Source of the DNA: Phaeodactylum tricornutum CCAP 1055/1
Taxonomy: Eukaryota; Bacillariophyta; Bacillariophyceae; Surirellales; Neidiaceae
Length of the DNA: 64,000 nt
Direction: 5' to 3'
Assembly (NCBI RefSeq): GCF_000150955.2
Contig: NC_011670.1
Span: 1,345,766-1,409,765 of the forward strand
A program made the translations under genes and the position numbers. Positions 1 through 9,317 of this stretch are shown here, in pieces (within the stretch, counting starts at the first letter, position 1; each line of letters opens with the position of its first letter). A model generated the notes under the pieces. That model did not search any database. It had not been told where the DNA came from and was given only the letters and a program-made list of their open reading frames with translations.

Positions 1-834
1 CCGGCATACCAGCAAACTACCAGCACAAACTGTAAAAACAAGTTGAAAGCAATCACCAGCATGAGATTAATGCCTAGAAAAAAATGGTCACCATCCATAT
101 CCGATTCCCACTGAATTGCCGTCTTCGAAACGGTTCTCTTTTTCCTTGGCCATAAAACCAACACTTCTTCAAAAACTTCCCAGTGTTTTCGTTCTATAGC
201 ACCATCAATACATCTGCAATACTCACAAGCTTTAAAGGCGACGCGGCGCCGCTATCTTTCGCAGTCGAGGAACTCATGGTGGAATTGACCTTGAATGATA
301 TGGTTTATTTGTGTAATTGCAACAAATCGCGAAGTGTGAGTCTGGAGGGACAGCGATTGAACTCCACGGATCGTCGTTTGATTGGTCCAACAAACGGAAC
401 ACGCACTTGCATCGAATCGCTAGTGATGACGCAGTGGTGTGATTTTTCTCAATCTGAAATAAGGATTCCTTTCTTGCTAACGTAAAGTTATGTCCACGGG
501 AGTTTTATATTGCATGATTGATAAGACAATCGACGAGATTCCATTTTAATTCATTGTCAAATGTGCTCTCGAGATTCCCCTTTTTTCGAAATTTGCGGCT
601 ATCTCCCTCCCTTTCTAGCTAGGAAATGCCGAGATCGTGACAATCCAGACAGGATTGACTACCTAGTAGCTTACTTCTCATCGCGAACCGCGAGAAGCCT
701 CTTATCCAATGACCGTGAAATATTTTGTGATTTCAGTTTATGTAATACAATAATGAGCATTTCGTTAGAGTCAAAGCGCTGCTTCCGAATTATTGGAAGT
801 TTAACTCCGCACCAAACGAGATAACGACGTTTCT
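1..834. other. Left-edge stretch without a supported gene
   Basis: I find no convincing gene here. The open frames in it are short, lack a good ATG and show no family resemblance. It lies beyond the 3' end of the leftward gene that follows and may hold the control region of a gene outside the window. Confidence 0.5.
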
Positions 835-2415
835 CTAGTGAATGTCTCCATCGTCGTCGCTATCATCCGACGAATCATCATCGGATCGTTCTTCTCCAAA
901 TACGCTCTCGAACATTGCTATGTTATTGTCGTAGTCCCTTAGCCACAGCGTGTCTTCGTATTCCTCGGTAAACAGCAACTTCTTGTCTCCGTTCAACTCT
1001 TCCACGTATTCAGTGATGTCGGGTAGCCTGTACTTTTCACTGTCACGCATGTACAACAGATCATCCGGATCCGTCGAATCGTCCGTGTCGTCACTGTCTG
1101 ATATATCCTGCACCTGCACGACTTCAATAATTTCATCTCCGCGATTATATTGGCCAACCCGTCGAAACAAAGGTTTCTCTACGAGTTTCTGAGTGTCTTT
1201 CGTTAAGTCTGACAACAGCGTTTTCGTTTTGTCATGACGCTGGTTTAAGGTAGCGATATCGAGTACAAGGGCATCCTTCCATCTTTCTTTATCAAAGCTA
1301 GCCAGATTTCCTTTGCCATCGTTTGGATTGGCTGGACTGTTCAGCTGACGAAAGAGAGCGTCAATCCGTTCACGGATTGACTCGGAGGTGTCCGAATGCT
1401 CCAACGCCGAAGTTATTGACTCCTCGAGCTCATTTATCAGCTCGGTAGCTTCCGTTTCTGAAAATGAGCTGTCCTGCGAGTGTGTTTCTATAGAATTGCT
1501 AACGGTGTTCAAAAGGTCCGCTGCTGTTGCAATACTAGCTCCCTGAATTGCATGCCGCGCTTGCATGCCACGCAGCACAATGGTGACTTGACCAAAACGT
1601 TTCTGCGACGACAAAGTTTGAAGAACTGTATCGAAAAAGGTAGCCGGAATCGGTGTGTCCAGCATGACCGTTGCCCAAGAAGATATTTCCAAAATTGTAT
1701 CAGCTGTATCAGACTTTCTGGTGTCGTGCTTTGCAACCGTATTCATCAATCGTTGGTATAGTGGAAGGTGGAAGGGAAGGGACAAGTTGAATGCGCGCCG
1801 TGCTAGATCAACGGTCTGGTCGAGAAGTTCTTTTGAGTCTTCCAACGACAAACTCCCTTCTAGTATAAAGTCTAAACACCAGGACGTAATCGACAGGAAG
1901 GCTCGATGCAAACTCGCCACCCGCTGTTCTTCCATTGCTTCCTTATCGTCCATCTTCTGGTAGTTGAACTGATTCGCAATTGACAACAAGTCCCGAGCAG
2001 CCACAATTGCTTGTGAAGCATTTTCCTCTGAAATAGACTTTTTCGACTGCTCAGCTAGTTGGGACAATCGATCGGCCTCTTGTACTACGCGATCGAAGTC
2101 TGGTAATGAAGACAAAGGGGCAGACTCTGTTCTTCGAGAATATTTTTCACTGTCAGTGCATTTCATGGCCTGTGTCGTGACCGTTCCCATGAAGCGCAAA
2201 GACGTGACGAAGGGGATTGTCCTTCTATTCAGCACTCGTAGGTCCGCAAGCGCGTTACTCATCGCTGCAAATCTTCGAACGCTAAGTATCTGCCAGGATG
2301 ATGTTGACTGGTAAGAGGAGAGAAGGCATCCCTGACGATCGATCGAAGCACGAGTTCCTGCATCGGTTGGACAGCTGGAAACAGGTCTAGCCATAGATTT
2401 CCTCACAGATCGCAT
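835..2415 (-). CDS. Hypothetical helical-repeat protein, probably mitochondrial
   Basis: Leftward single-exon gene of 526 residues, counted from the first ATG of the frame (the frame is open further upstream only through non-ATG codons). The N terminus is rich in Ser, Arg and hydroxylated residues and poor in acids (MRSVRKSMARP, then SVRRFAAMS), which suits a mitochondrial presequence. The middle, roughly residues 140-330, is all-helical with loosely repeated units reminiscent of pentatricopeptide-like repeats (LNLPFHLPLYQRLM-type helix, then FFDTVLQTL and VLRGMQARH). The last 90 residues are very acidic and end in a run of Asp/Ser. I do not recognise a defined family. An RNA-related organelle role would fit PPR-like helices but is inference only. 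No close neighbour shares its strand. Confidence 0.7.
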   Translation of the reverse strand: MRSVRKSMARPVSSCPTDAGTRASIDRQGCLLSSYQSTSSWQILSVRRFAAMSNALADLRVLNRRTIPFVTSLRFMGTVTTQAMKCTDSEKYSRRTESAPLSSLPDFDRVVQEADRLSQLAEQSKKSISEENASQAIVAARDLLSIANQFNYQKMDDKEAMEEQRVASLHRAFLSITSWCLDFILEGSLSLEDSKELLDQTVDLARRAFNLSLPFHLPLYQRLMNTVAKHDTRKSDTADTILEISSWATVMLDTPIPATFFDTVLQTLSSQKRFGQVTIVLRGMQARHAIQGASIATAADLLNTVSNSIETHSQDSSFSETEATELINELEESITSALEHSDTSESIRERIDALFRQLNSPANPNDGKGNLASFDKERWKDALVLDIATLNQRHDKTKTLLSDLTKDTQKLVEKPLFRRVGQYNRGDEIIEVVQVQDISDSDDTDDSTDPDDLLYMRDSEKYRLPDITEYVEELNGDKKLLFTEEYEDTLWLRDYDNNIAMFESVFGEERSDDDSSDDSDDDGDIH

Positions 2416-3004
2416 GGTGCATTGATGTCCGATTAGTGTACCGGTTTCCAAAGCGAAGATTCTGCAAAGGAAGAGGAAGTAGTCTGCAACTCTGCACACG
2501 AGCTTTGGTCGACTGGGGCTAACTAGAGTAGAGACGACGTTTCCCGCGGCTTTCAGTTATCTCAGGTGAGGTGCCGTCGAATTCTGAACCCTAACTGATA
2601 GAATAACGCGATCGTTGACTGACTGTGAGGGAATAGGGGTTTACCATGTGTTTGTGTTGACCGTAAGGTATTAAATGGAAGGATTCAATATTGGACATGC
2701 AATGTCGTTAGCTAGGAATGTCTCCATAGTAGCGTATGTGACATTGTACACATCTTGATCTCCCTTTTTGCCAGGATTCCCCTGACTTGCATAGAAGGGT
2801 TTTGGGACGCATGTATCAACTGGGTCGAACCCGACTGTCGTGTCTTCCAATTTTCCTCAGACAATGACAAGGTATGCTCGATTGTGAGTCCAACGGAAAA
2901 GTGGAAAGTGTGTAATGTAACGAACGAATATCAAGTACGGATCACCAAAAGATCGTCAGAATCCCTCTCCTCACCGACAATCGAAGATCACCAGTATTCA
3001 TACA
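2416..3004. promoter_or_regulatory. Divergent intergenic promoter region
   Basis: 589 bp between two head-to-head genes, so it must hold both promoters. I see no repeat or RNA gene in it and no clear TATA box. Confidence 0.4.
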
Positions 3005-4891
3005 ATGGATTCGGACAGCGATGAAGAGTTTCTTTCGACCCAGCCGGTATTTTCGGCGCGTCAAACCAAAGTTGCCGAGCGTGAGAAAATTCGAATGGCG
3101 AAGTTTTTGGGCGCATGCGTGGCTGAATCCGACCGCGTCCACGAACTCGATAAGCGTGTTTCGCAAATCAAAAACACGCACGACATTGATTTGGATGATG
3201 AAGAACTTTGTCAACGCGTGTTGACGCAACAAGAAGCAGCGCTGCAATCCAATTCACGGGAGGCACACTGGGACGCCGTAGATGGGAGTGACGATATTGA
3301 TCCCGAAGGAGTGTGGGATCGCTCGCATCGGAAGGCACTGGCACAGGCCTTTGATACGGATCGAAGTAGCTGTTTGGGGCGGCGTGAGATTATCAAAGGT
3401 ATGGATCCGAAACGTGCGAAGAATCTCGTAAACGTTTTTCTGTCGATTGGTGAAGCAACAAAGGAGTTGACTACGATATTGGCGCAATTGGAAGAGGACT
3501 CATCGTTAAATACAATACAGATTACCGCTCTGGTGACCCGTTTTCGGGCCGTATTGGAGATCAATGAGCTTGCCACGTTTCTACGGTGTGATGCTTTGAG
3601 TCGCTTGTTACGGAAGCAAAACTCAACGTTGCCTTTTTCGCTCATCAAATGGCTTGTGCGGGTCGCATTTAGCGCAGGAATGGACGACTTACTCTGTGAT
3701 TTAGGGGATGCGGTATTGCATTGTTTGTTGACCTTGTATCCAGAGGGGCGCTTGCGCCCTACTCCCTTGGTCAGTTTTGAAGCCTTTTGCTCCGCTCTTG
3801 AATGCTGGGTAGAAACTCGACTGATTCACTCTAGGGCGTCGATGGCGGTCAGCAATTGTAGCATCAATAAAGAGTCGAGGAAGAATCTCAATGGCCTGCG
3901 TCATTTGCTAATTTTATGGAACAGCACTCTATCTACGACTGCAACCTCTTCGGTCCGAGCCCAATCGGCCACCACCGGGATGGTAGCATTAGCGCTTCTG
4001 AGTATCGATGTCCACATACGTTCCCCTATACGAGATTTTGATCTTCAAGCGCCATTGCAGCAAGCCGTGGAAAGGATTCTCAATTTAGTCTCCAGCGCGG
4101 CGGAAAAAGGTCAAGTCAACCTGATCAAATGGATGTGGATAACAACCAAGGCCATCATCAGCGGTTTGGAGAATCTGGGTCCGGGGCTCAAAGGAGCTGA
4201 CGACAGCGATGATAGAGAAGCGTGGTTGTGTCGATCGGCAGTTGTATGTAGCGTGCCACCAGCGCAAGGCGTCGACCAGCCATGTGGCCTGTATAAGGTT
4301 ATTGTCGGCCTGCAAGCACTCGATTCGTGTCTGAATTTTTCCGGACGATTTCCAAATTACATTGAAAGCATTGCGAAGTGTATAGGAAACCAAGAACTCT
4401 TAAAGGAGGTCGAGGGGTCAGTATCTTGGAAAGCGCTAGTCGCTCCCTACGCTGCGCTGATAGAAATGGAACGCCAGGAGCACATACTTATAATGGATGG
4501 ACCTCGTTGTCTCGCCATTGCCGAGTGCATGTTCGCAACCTTCCAAGCTGGGAGTTCTTTAATTGGAAGGTTCGTTGTGGAAGACGAGTCTTTTGAGTTC
4601 CACCCCAGGCATGCTGAGCTGATTCTTCATGTCTTGGACCTCATGGACCCGGCTTACCTGAGTCTCTCTAAGCGTATGTCAAGCCTGAACAATAATCCGT
4701 TTTTCCGCCGCGTGGACTTTTGTCTCAGTTACTCGCGTCAGATGTACCAGCGTGTGGTAAGGGAAGCAGCACTAGCCATTGTCGAGGAGCATGAAAAGGT
4801 CGAGACGCAAACGACGATGACAACCTTTTTTCAAACAAAGGCTACCACGTCACCAGTAGAAGGATATGTTGATGGCAGTCCCAATGGCTGA
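3005..4891 (+). CDS. Unknown nuclear protein with C-terminal PCNA-binding (PIP) box
   Basis: Intronless, 628 residues. It opens with an acidic Ser/Asp stretch (MDSDSDEEFLSTQP), followed by a charged helical segment (residues 20-110) and a long alpha-helical body (about 130-590) without transmembrane segments. Residues 602-609 read QTTMTTFF, an exact match to the PIP-box consensus Q-x-x-[MLI]-x-x-F-F, sitting 19 residues from the C terminus, where such peptides usually lie free. This points to a replication or repair factor recruited by PCNA. The helical body distantly suggests the CANIN-type region of SLF2/FAM178 proteins that tie SMC5/6 to repair, but I cannot confirm that by eye. The gene is head-to-head with the preceding one. 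The PIP box is seen; the repair role is inferred. Confidence 0.8.
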   Translation: MDSDSDEEFLSTQPVFSARQTKVAEREKIRMAKFLGACVAESDRVHELDKRVSQIKNTHDIDLDDEELCQRVLTQQEAALQSNSREAHWDAVDGSDDIDPEGVWDRSHRKALAQAFDTDRSSCLGRREIIKGMDPKRAKNLVNVFLSIGEATKELTTILAQLEEDSSLNTIQITALVTRFRAVLEINELATFLRCDALSRLLRKQNSTLPFSLIKWLVRVAFSAGMDDLLCDLGDAVLHCLLTLYPEGRLRPTPLVSFEAFCSALECWVETRLIHSRASMAVSNCSINKESRKNLNGLRHLLILWNSTLSTTATSSVRAQSATTGMVALALLSIDVHIRSPIRDFDLQAPLQQAVERILNLVSSAAEKGQVNLIKWMWITTKAIISGLENLGPGLKGADDSDDREAWLCRSAVVCSVPPAQGVDQPCGLYKVIVGLQALDSCLNFSGRFPNYIESIAKCIGNQELLKEVEGSVSWKALVAPYAALIEMERQEHILIMDGPRCLAIAECMFATFQAGSSLIGRFVVEDESFEFHPRHAELILHVLDLMDPAYLSLSKRMSSLNNNPFFRRVDFCLSYSRQMYQRVVREAALAIVEEHEKVETQTTMTTFFQTKATTSPVEGYVDGSPNG

Positions 4892-5462
4892 GCTCAAATG
4901 TAATCACGCATCATCTCATCACAGAAAGGAAATACTGCAGGCTATTTTGACTGATCAGACCTCTATGACAGGTAGTATTGTTTTACCCACCCTATTGTTG
5001 ACCGTTGACCGTGCGCTGATGCGGTTTTCTTCGCCGTTCAAGGTCTAATGTGTCAGAAAAGAACGAGGGTCCACTTTGATACTGCCCGTTTGTAAAATAT
5101 GGCATCGACTAAGATTGACGTTGAGGCATCGAGGCCCTTCCTTGTGGGACTCGGGGCGGATCGGGTTTTGCTTGGTCGAACGTAAACCATAAAAACATAA
5201 CTCAAATTACAGTTAGCTTCTGGCTCAGTCTAGCTTGCCATTGCAATATAGAAGCAGTGCCGGAGCGCAGCTGTAGGCACGCGAGGCGTCGTAACGACAC
5301 AAGAGATGCGAACTCGAAATTTAGATGTTTCCAGTTAGCGAACAAAATTAACATGAGAAATTTCTTTGATCATCTTTGAAGGTCGTGGTCTCTAACTTGG
5401 ACACCTTGCCATCTTCCCTTTCTACAAAACATATTGCTACGCTTCGAAAACCGACTGACGAA
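4892..5462. other. Intergenic region
   Basis: 571 bp between two rightward genes: the 3' end of one and the promoter and leader of the next. No open frame of note and no repeat seen. Confidence 0.4.
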
Positions 5463-6298
5463 ATGGGGTAAGCATAAGAATGAATTTGTCAGCACGAGAC
5501 GGTGACTGCGGGACGCGCTTTTGTAACATGACAACTCCATTTCAGCCATTCCTGGTACCGAATGCTCAAACTTTTCCTTGGTTCTGGTTACCTGGCACGC
5601 GAATGATGAGGTATAGCTAGACGTCATGTCTTTTCCTATTACGCTTACTCACAACACTCTATCTATCGTTTAGTAACAATGATACGCAAGCGATCGAAGC
5701 CTGGTCCAAACAGGCCGACCAAAACGCGGCCGCCCAAAGACAAAGTGCGCTACAGACCCAACTACAGGAGGAGACCCATCCTCGTCGAAAATTCTTTCAT
5801 ACCTTGGTCGTGCTTGTATCATGTGTCACAATCCTGTCCGCCGTAAATATGGGAGTAGGTCAGCTCGTCGGGATGGTCTTTGAAGAGGTCGGTCCGGTCC
5901 AATATGTGATGCGCGTTTATGTCATTGCTCTCTGTCTTTTGGCAATTTTAGTGGAACTGGAGTGGACCAAATTTGCTAGAGAATCGGCTATATTTCGTAT
6001 TTGGATATCGCGGGGTCTGTTTTATGCCTTTGTTGGAGTGTTGGGATTGGAAGAAAACGATACATCCTCAGCTCGCAATCAAGAGATTGCGCATTCAAGC
6101 GCTTCATTGAAATACGTGAAGGCGGTCGCCTGGATAATGGTGGTCTGCGGAGCTGTATACTTTTTCATGGGCGTGCTATGCTTACAGCTTTTTTACAACA
6201 GATTGCGAAAGGACTTCCAAGAACGTCGAGAGCGTGCCGGGCATATTCGAGATACCGCTGAACGGTACATGGATCAGCCTGCCGCGGACGCTTTGTAA
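5463..6298 (+). CDS. COPI-associated / TVP15-like Golgi membrane protein
   Basis: Two exons: a 5-nt first exon (5463-5467, ATGGG), intron 5468-5673 (GTAAGC donor, TTTAG acceptor, 206 nt) and exon 2 at 5674-6298. The joined frame begins MGNNDTQAIEAW and gives 209 residues. The protein has a charged Gln-rich cytosolic head of about 45 residues, then four hydrophobic segments (about 47-70, 82-104, 112-130, 162-186) and a charged tail. Motifs such as YVMRVYVIALCLLAILVELEW and RGLFYAFVGVLGLEE match the COPI-associated family (Pfam COPI_assoc, yeast Tvp15), small tetraspanning proteins of the late Golgi. The tiny first exon is inferred from splice consensus and phase; without it the frame has no ATG before the first membrane segment. 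Confidence 0.75.
5468..5673 (+). other. Intron after a 5-nt coding exon
   Basis: Donor GTAAGCA directly after ATGGG, acceptor CGTTTAG. Splicing restores codon 2 (GGT) and the open frame downstream. At about 206 nt it is the longest intron I read in the window. Confidence 0.65.
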
Positions 6299-6349
6299 AG
6301 GACAATAAGAATGTATCAAATTCGCTTTCTTAGCGTAATCACGGGTTTA

Positions 6350-7030
6350 CTATGCGCCAAAATATTCGTCTGCTTCCATAAAGCCCGTCTTTGTCGGTGC
6401 CATGCTAGGTAACCATGGAATTTGTACTAGCAGCACTTGCCCCAAAATCTCGCTGCCGTCTGGTATTTCTACCTTAGCGCCGTATGCTCGAATCAATACC
6501 CCCTCTTCCGGGGTATCCACAACCAAGAACGTCCGTTCAGAAAAGCCCTTGCGTGATCGATCTACGAGAACAATCAAATCTACCGGTTCGGTGATTTCTT
6601 TCGGGAGGTCGACACCAACCGATGAATGCTCCGCAATAATAGCAACGGGATCTGGACAGAACGACACCAATTCACTACCATCCATTGCCACAGTTCCCAC
6701 CTGAGGACCTTCCGGGTCACTGAAATCGTACGACCATTGTCCAACCTCGGCGGCTTCTTCAGACTGTACTCCGTAAAATTCTTCCTTCGTCAAACCAGGA
6801 TATGCACCCGCAATCTGAACGATCCGAGGCGCGTAATAGTCCTGATCCAGCTGCCGCAGCGGCAGGAAACAAGAATTTTGCCCGTGAATACTACCCCCGT
6901 TGTCGGTGGCTGTGGCTGACAATCTTGCCGGAGACCAAGACATAGTTGATCGGCATCGGCTGGGTACAAACCAGCCGTTTGCTGACATGCACAAGCCAGA
7001 GATTGTTACGATTCGCGTCAGTCCTTTCAT
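6350..7030 (-). CDS. Conserved-looking plastid-type protein of unknown function
   Basis: Leftward, 226 residues from ATG. The first 18 or so residues (MKGLTRIVTISGLCMSAN) resemble a signal peptide, followed by GWFVPSRCRST, which has an aromatic at the likely cleavage site and a Ser/Arg-rich transit-like stretch; together they suggest plastid import. The mature part is soluble. It contains an AGAYPGLTKEEFYG segment near residue 75, then a beta-rich region with repeated Val/Ile strands (VDLIVLVDRSRKGF, RTFLVVDTPEEGVLIRAYG, ILGQVLLVQIPWLPS). I do not recognise the family. It ends 51 bp beyond the convergent COPI-associated gene, so the 3' untranslated regions probably overlap. Confidence 0.75.
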   Translation of the reverse strand: MKGLTRIVTISGLCMSANGWFVPSRCRSTMSWSPARLSATATDNGGSIHGQNSCFLPLRQLDQDYYAPRIVQIAGAYPGLTKEEFYGVQSEEAAEVGQWSYDFSDPEGPQVGTVAMDGSELVSFCPDPVAIIAEHSSVGVDLPKEITEPVDLIVLVDRSRKGFSERTFLVVDTPEEGVLIRAYGAKVEIPDGSEILGQVLLVQIPWLPSMAPTKTGFMEADEYFGA

Positions 7031-7901
7031 TGCTTAGATTGATATATTTTATACAGTTGCGCTTCTGCAGATTGAATTTTGTAATCAACACCAGGAAGAA
7101 ATACCGGACATCACCAAGAGGACAACCAATGTGCAATGGTCTAACGGGAAGATAGCTCGAGAATTGACCATCGCGTGATGATTCGATGATGGATGGTCGT
7201 CCTGTAGGAGCGGCATCCCGATCTTGATGGCGTCTGTACACCAGCCTTTTCCTCGAGTGCCGCGTGGAAGAAAAAGAACACTCCTTAAGACATTCGGGAG
7301 ACGTGTTCCACGTCAGTGGAAAGCGAAATGCTTCTTCGGAGAAGCGAGCGTCACTTTAACGAAGGCGACATGAATTGTCCAATGCAAATACATATTTGGA
7401 TGCCACCCCACTCATTCCAGCAGATTGTTCGCTGGTCATTCAAATTTTACGTAATGGTTATAAGGCATATCCGGGTTTTTGAAACGTCAGCTCGGCGAAA
7501 GCGAACCGTGGACGTAGGACTATCCCAGTGTGAAGCCAGACCAGCAGCGCCAGCCGTTGTTCCGAACACGACAATCGAAGATCGAATTTTTGATTGGCCA
7601 GAATACTCCGAGGATAAACGTAATTTTGCTGACGTCTTTGTTAGATTCGTGACTTTGTAAGCTAAACTTTTTTTACTGGGACGGTTCTTTCTCCGTCAGC
7701 CTATACGTCAACCTTCGTTTTCATTGACGTAGAGCTTTCCTTGAGCCAGCATCACGCAAAATCGCTTTCATTATCCGTGACCGCTGCGCTGATCTCACGT
7801 TGACGTCTACACAACTTGTGCCGAGTGTTTTTTTCACAAACGCCAACGAACTCTCTCGTACATCACACTATCAACATCTTAAATTCTCTCTTTTCGCAAC
7901 C
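7031..7901. promoter_or_regulatory. Promoter region of bZIP gene with CRE-type hexamers
   Basis: Divergent region of 871 bp. Five copies of TGACGT or its complement ACGTCA lie at 7310-7315, 7630-7635, 7705-7710, 7725-7730 and 7801-7806, far more than chance predicts for 500 bp. These are the half-sites bound by CREB/ATF-type bZIP proteins, and the gene downstream encodes one. TGACGT and ACGTCA are also the known CO2/cAMP-responsive elements of the Phaeodactylum carbonic anhydrase PtCA1 promoter. An open frame at 7316-7660 lies here, but I do not count it as a gene. Confidence 0.55.
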
Positions 7902-8048
7902 ATGAGTATGCAAGTTGGGCACCTAATTGACGCTGCCGCTGATGCGGCTGCTGGAGCTCTCACGTCGCTCCCGAACCTTCTCAAGCGTAAAAGCGAAGAA
8001 GGCGCAGAGCAATCCGAAGCCAAAATGTCCAAGACAGAAGCCCCTTAA
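7902..8048 (+). CDS. Upstream in-frame ORF, or N-terminal part of the bZIP protein cut by a stop
   Basis: 48 codons from an ATG in good context (CAACC before it). The stop TAA at 8046-8048 is in the same frame as the bZIP ORF that begins 36 nt later. The peptide (MSMQVGHLIDAAADAAAG then SLPNLLKRKSEEGAEQSEAK) looks like ordinary protein, and the codons between the stop and the next ATG (TADEDKANKRSP) continue in the same style. It may be a regulatory uORF, or the real N terminus interrupted by a nonsense change, a sequencing error or a readthrough stop. The best donor inside it (GTAAAAG at 7987) with an acceptor at 8066 would remove the stop, but it joins in frame only if translation begins at the ATG at 7942 in another frame. 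Confidence 0.5.
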   Translation: MSMQVGHLIDAAADAAAGALTSLPNLLKRKSEEGAEQSEAKMSKTEAP

Positions 8049-8084
8049 ACTGCCGATGAAGACAAGGCGAACAAACGATCCCCC

Positions 8085-8894
8085 ATGCCAAAGGCTCGTG
8101 AAATCCGACTTGAACAGAATCGCAAAGCTGCTCGGGAATCGCGTCGGCGGAAGAAGGTTATGATTGAAGAACTTCAACGCAGCGTGATTTTCTTCTCGCG
8201 TGCCAACGGAACCCTCAAACAACAAAATGATGAGCTGACACGACTTTTAATGCAAGCTCAGACTCAAGTCACGGTCTCTAGCACTGCTTCGAACAGCACT
8301 CTAAGTTCAGACCAACCGAATGATCAGTCGCATCAAGTGAATCGCAAGACCGAAAATGCTGAAAAGACGAATAGCGAGCAAGTGCAGGCTCAAGCTGTAG
8401 CGACTCAAGCCGTCTACGAAAGCCAAGGATTCCCGGCTGCCGCTGCGCGTGCCGCGGCTTTAACTATGAGTGGCAATAACTTGGCCCCCAATACCGCACC
8501 CGCGCCTGTCAACACGATCCAACAAGCACTTCCCGCAATGCAACCTGGTGCCACCATGCAAGCCATGGCCAACTTTCAGCAAGCCGCTGCCGCTGCTATG
8601 CAGTCCGCTATGGGACAAATGCAATCCATCCCAGGTGTCAATATGAGTCAGCTTGCGGCTGCTCCCGTCGGTGCCAACGCTCAACAGGCATACACAGACA
8701 CCATGACGGCTTTGGCTATGCAGCAAGCAGCAGCCGCGGCTGCGGCGTCCGGGCAGCAGTTTGTAATGGCGGGCGGTGTTCCGTTTATGCATCCCATGTT
8801 GGCTTGGCAGCAGCAAGTACAGAACCAAGCTTCGCCGCCTGTCATTACACAACAACAGATGGCCGCGAATTCAACTCCAAAGCAAGACAACTGA
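8085..8894 (+). CDS. CREB/ATF-like bZIP transcription factor
   Basis: 269 residues from the first ATG after an in-frame stop. The basic region (residues 4-24) is REIRLEQNRKAARESRRRKK, with the invariant Asn and Arg of the N-x7-R bZIP signature and the AARE-RR-KK pattern of the CREB/ATF class. A short zipper follows (about 25-60; leucines in EELQRSV, GTLKQQN, DELTRLL). The remainder is low complexity, rich in Ala, Gln and Met, and resembles an activation domain. It would bind CRE/TGACGT sites in the nucleus, and its own upstream region carries five such hexamers, so autoregulation is plausible. The DNA-binding class is clear; the target pathway (for example CO2/cAMP response, as for PtbZIP11) is inference. 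Confidence 0.88.
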   Translation: MPKAREIRLEQNRKAARESRRRKKVMIEELQRSVIFFSRANGTLKQQNDELTRLLMQAQTQVTVSSTASNSTLSSDQPNDQSHQVNRKTENAEKTNSEQVQAQAVATQAVYESQGFPAAAARAAALTMSGNNLAPNTAPAPVNTIQQALPAMQPGATMQAMANFQQAAAAAMQSAMGQMQSIPGVNMSQLAAAPVGANAQQAYTDTMTALAMQQAAAAAAASGQQFVMAGGVPFMHPMLAWQQQVQNQASPPVITQQQMAANSTPKQDN

Positions 8895-9317
8895 ATTTCA
8901 TTCAGTGGAGGGGCCAAATGAGCTTGATCTGTGTTACTGTATAACTACTTATAATATCAACCAATGTAAAGGTTCCAATTTATATTGGCTTTTGTCGATA
9001 GAATTTGCTTGACTGAATCCGTGTGAGCAGCTGTCAGTTTCGGTACCTCACCGCGACCGTTATTCTGGCTATCGGAGCCGAAAGCCCTAAGTCGACAATC
9101 AGGGCTTATTAATTTGACTCGTGACAGCTATCTACTTTCATTAGGGATGAGGTAGTCTTCGAAGAACCTCCGCGAAGTCGTGCGCTATTGAAACGACCGG
9201 TAGGCTCCTTCGTTCGTGCCTCGCATCCATTCCCACTTCTTCCTATGGTACGTTATACTCAGCGCTCACAAAATCGCCAAACATCAACTCCACCAAAAAC
9301 TCGATACATTTAGAGGC
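8895..9317. other. Intergenic region
   Basis: 423 bp between two rightward genes. A frame runs from a GTG at 9216 into the next gene, but the first ATG is at 9318. No repeat or RNA gene seen. Confidence 0.4.

Noticed and set aside
183-824. Two rightward open frames of 100 and 87 codons near the left edge
   Set aside because: One begins with GTG, neither has recognisable content, and codon usage looks random.
7316-7660. 114-codon rightward frame before the bZIP gene
   Set aside because: Lies in the CRE-rich promoter region, shows no family features and would place a gene inside the leader of another.
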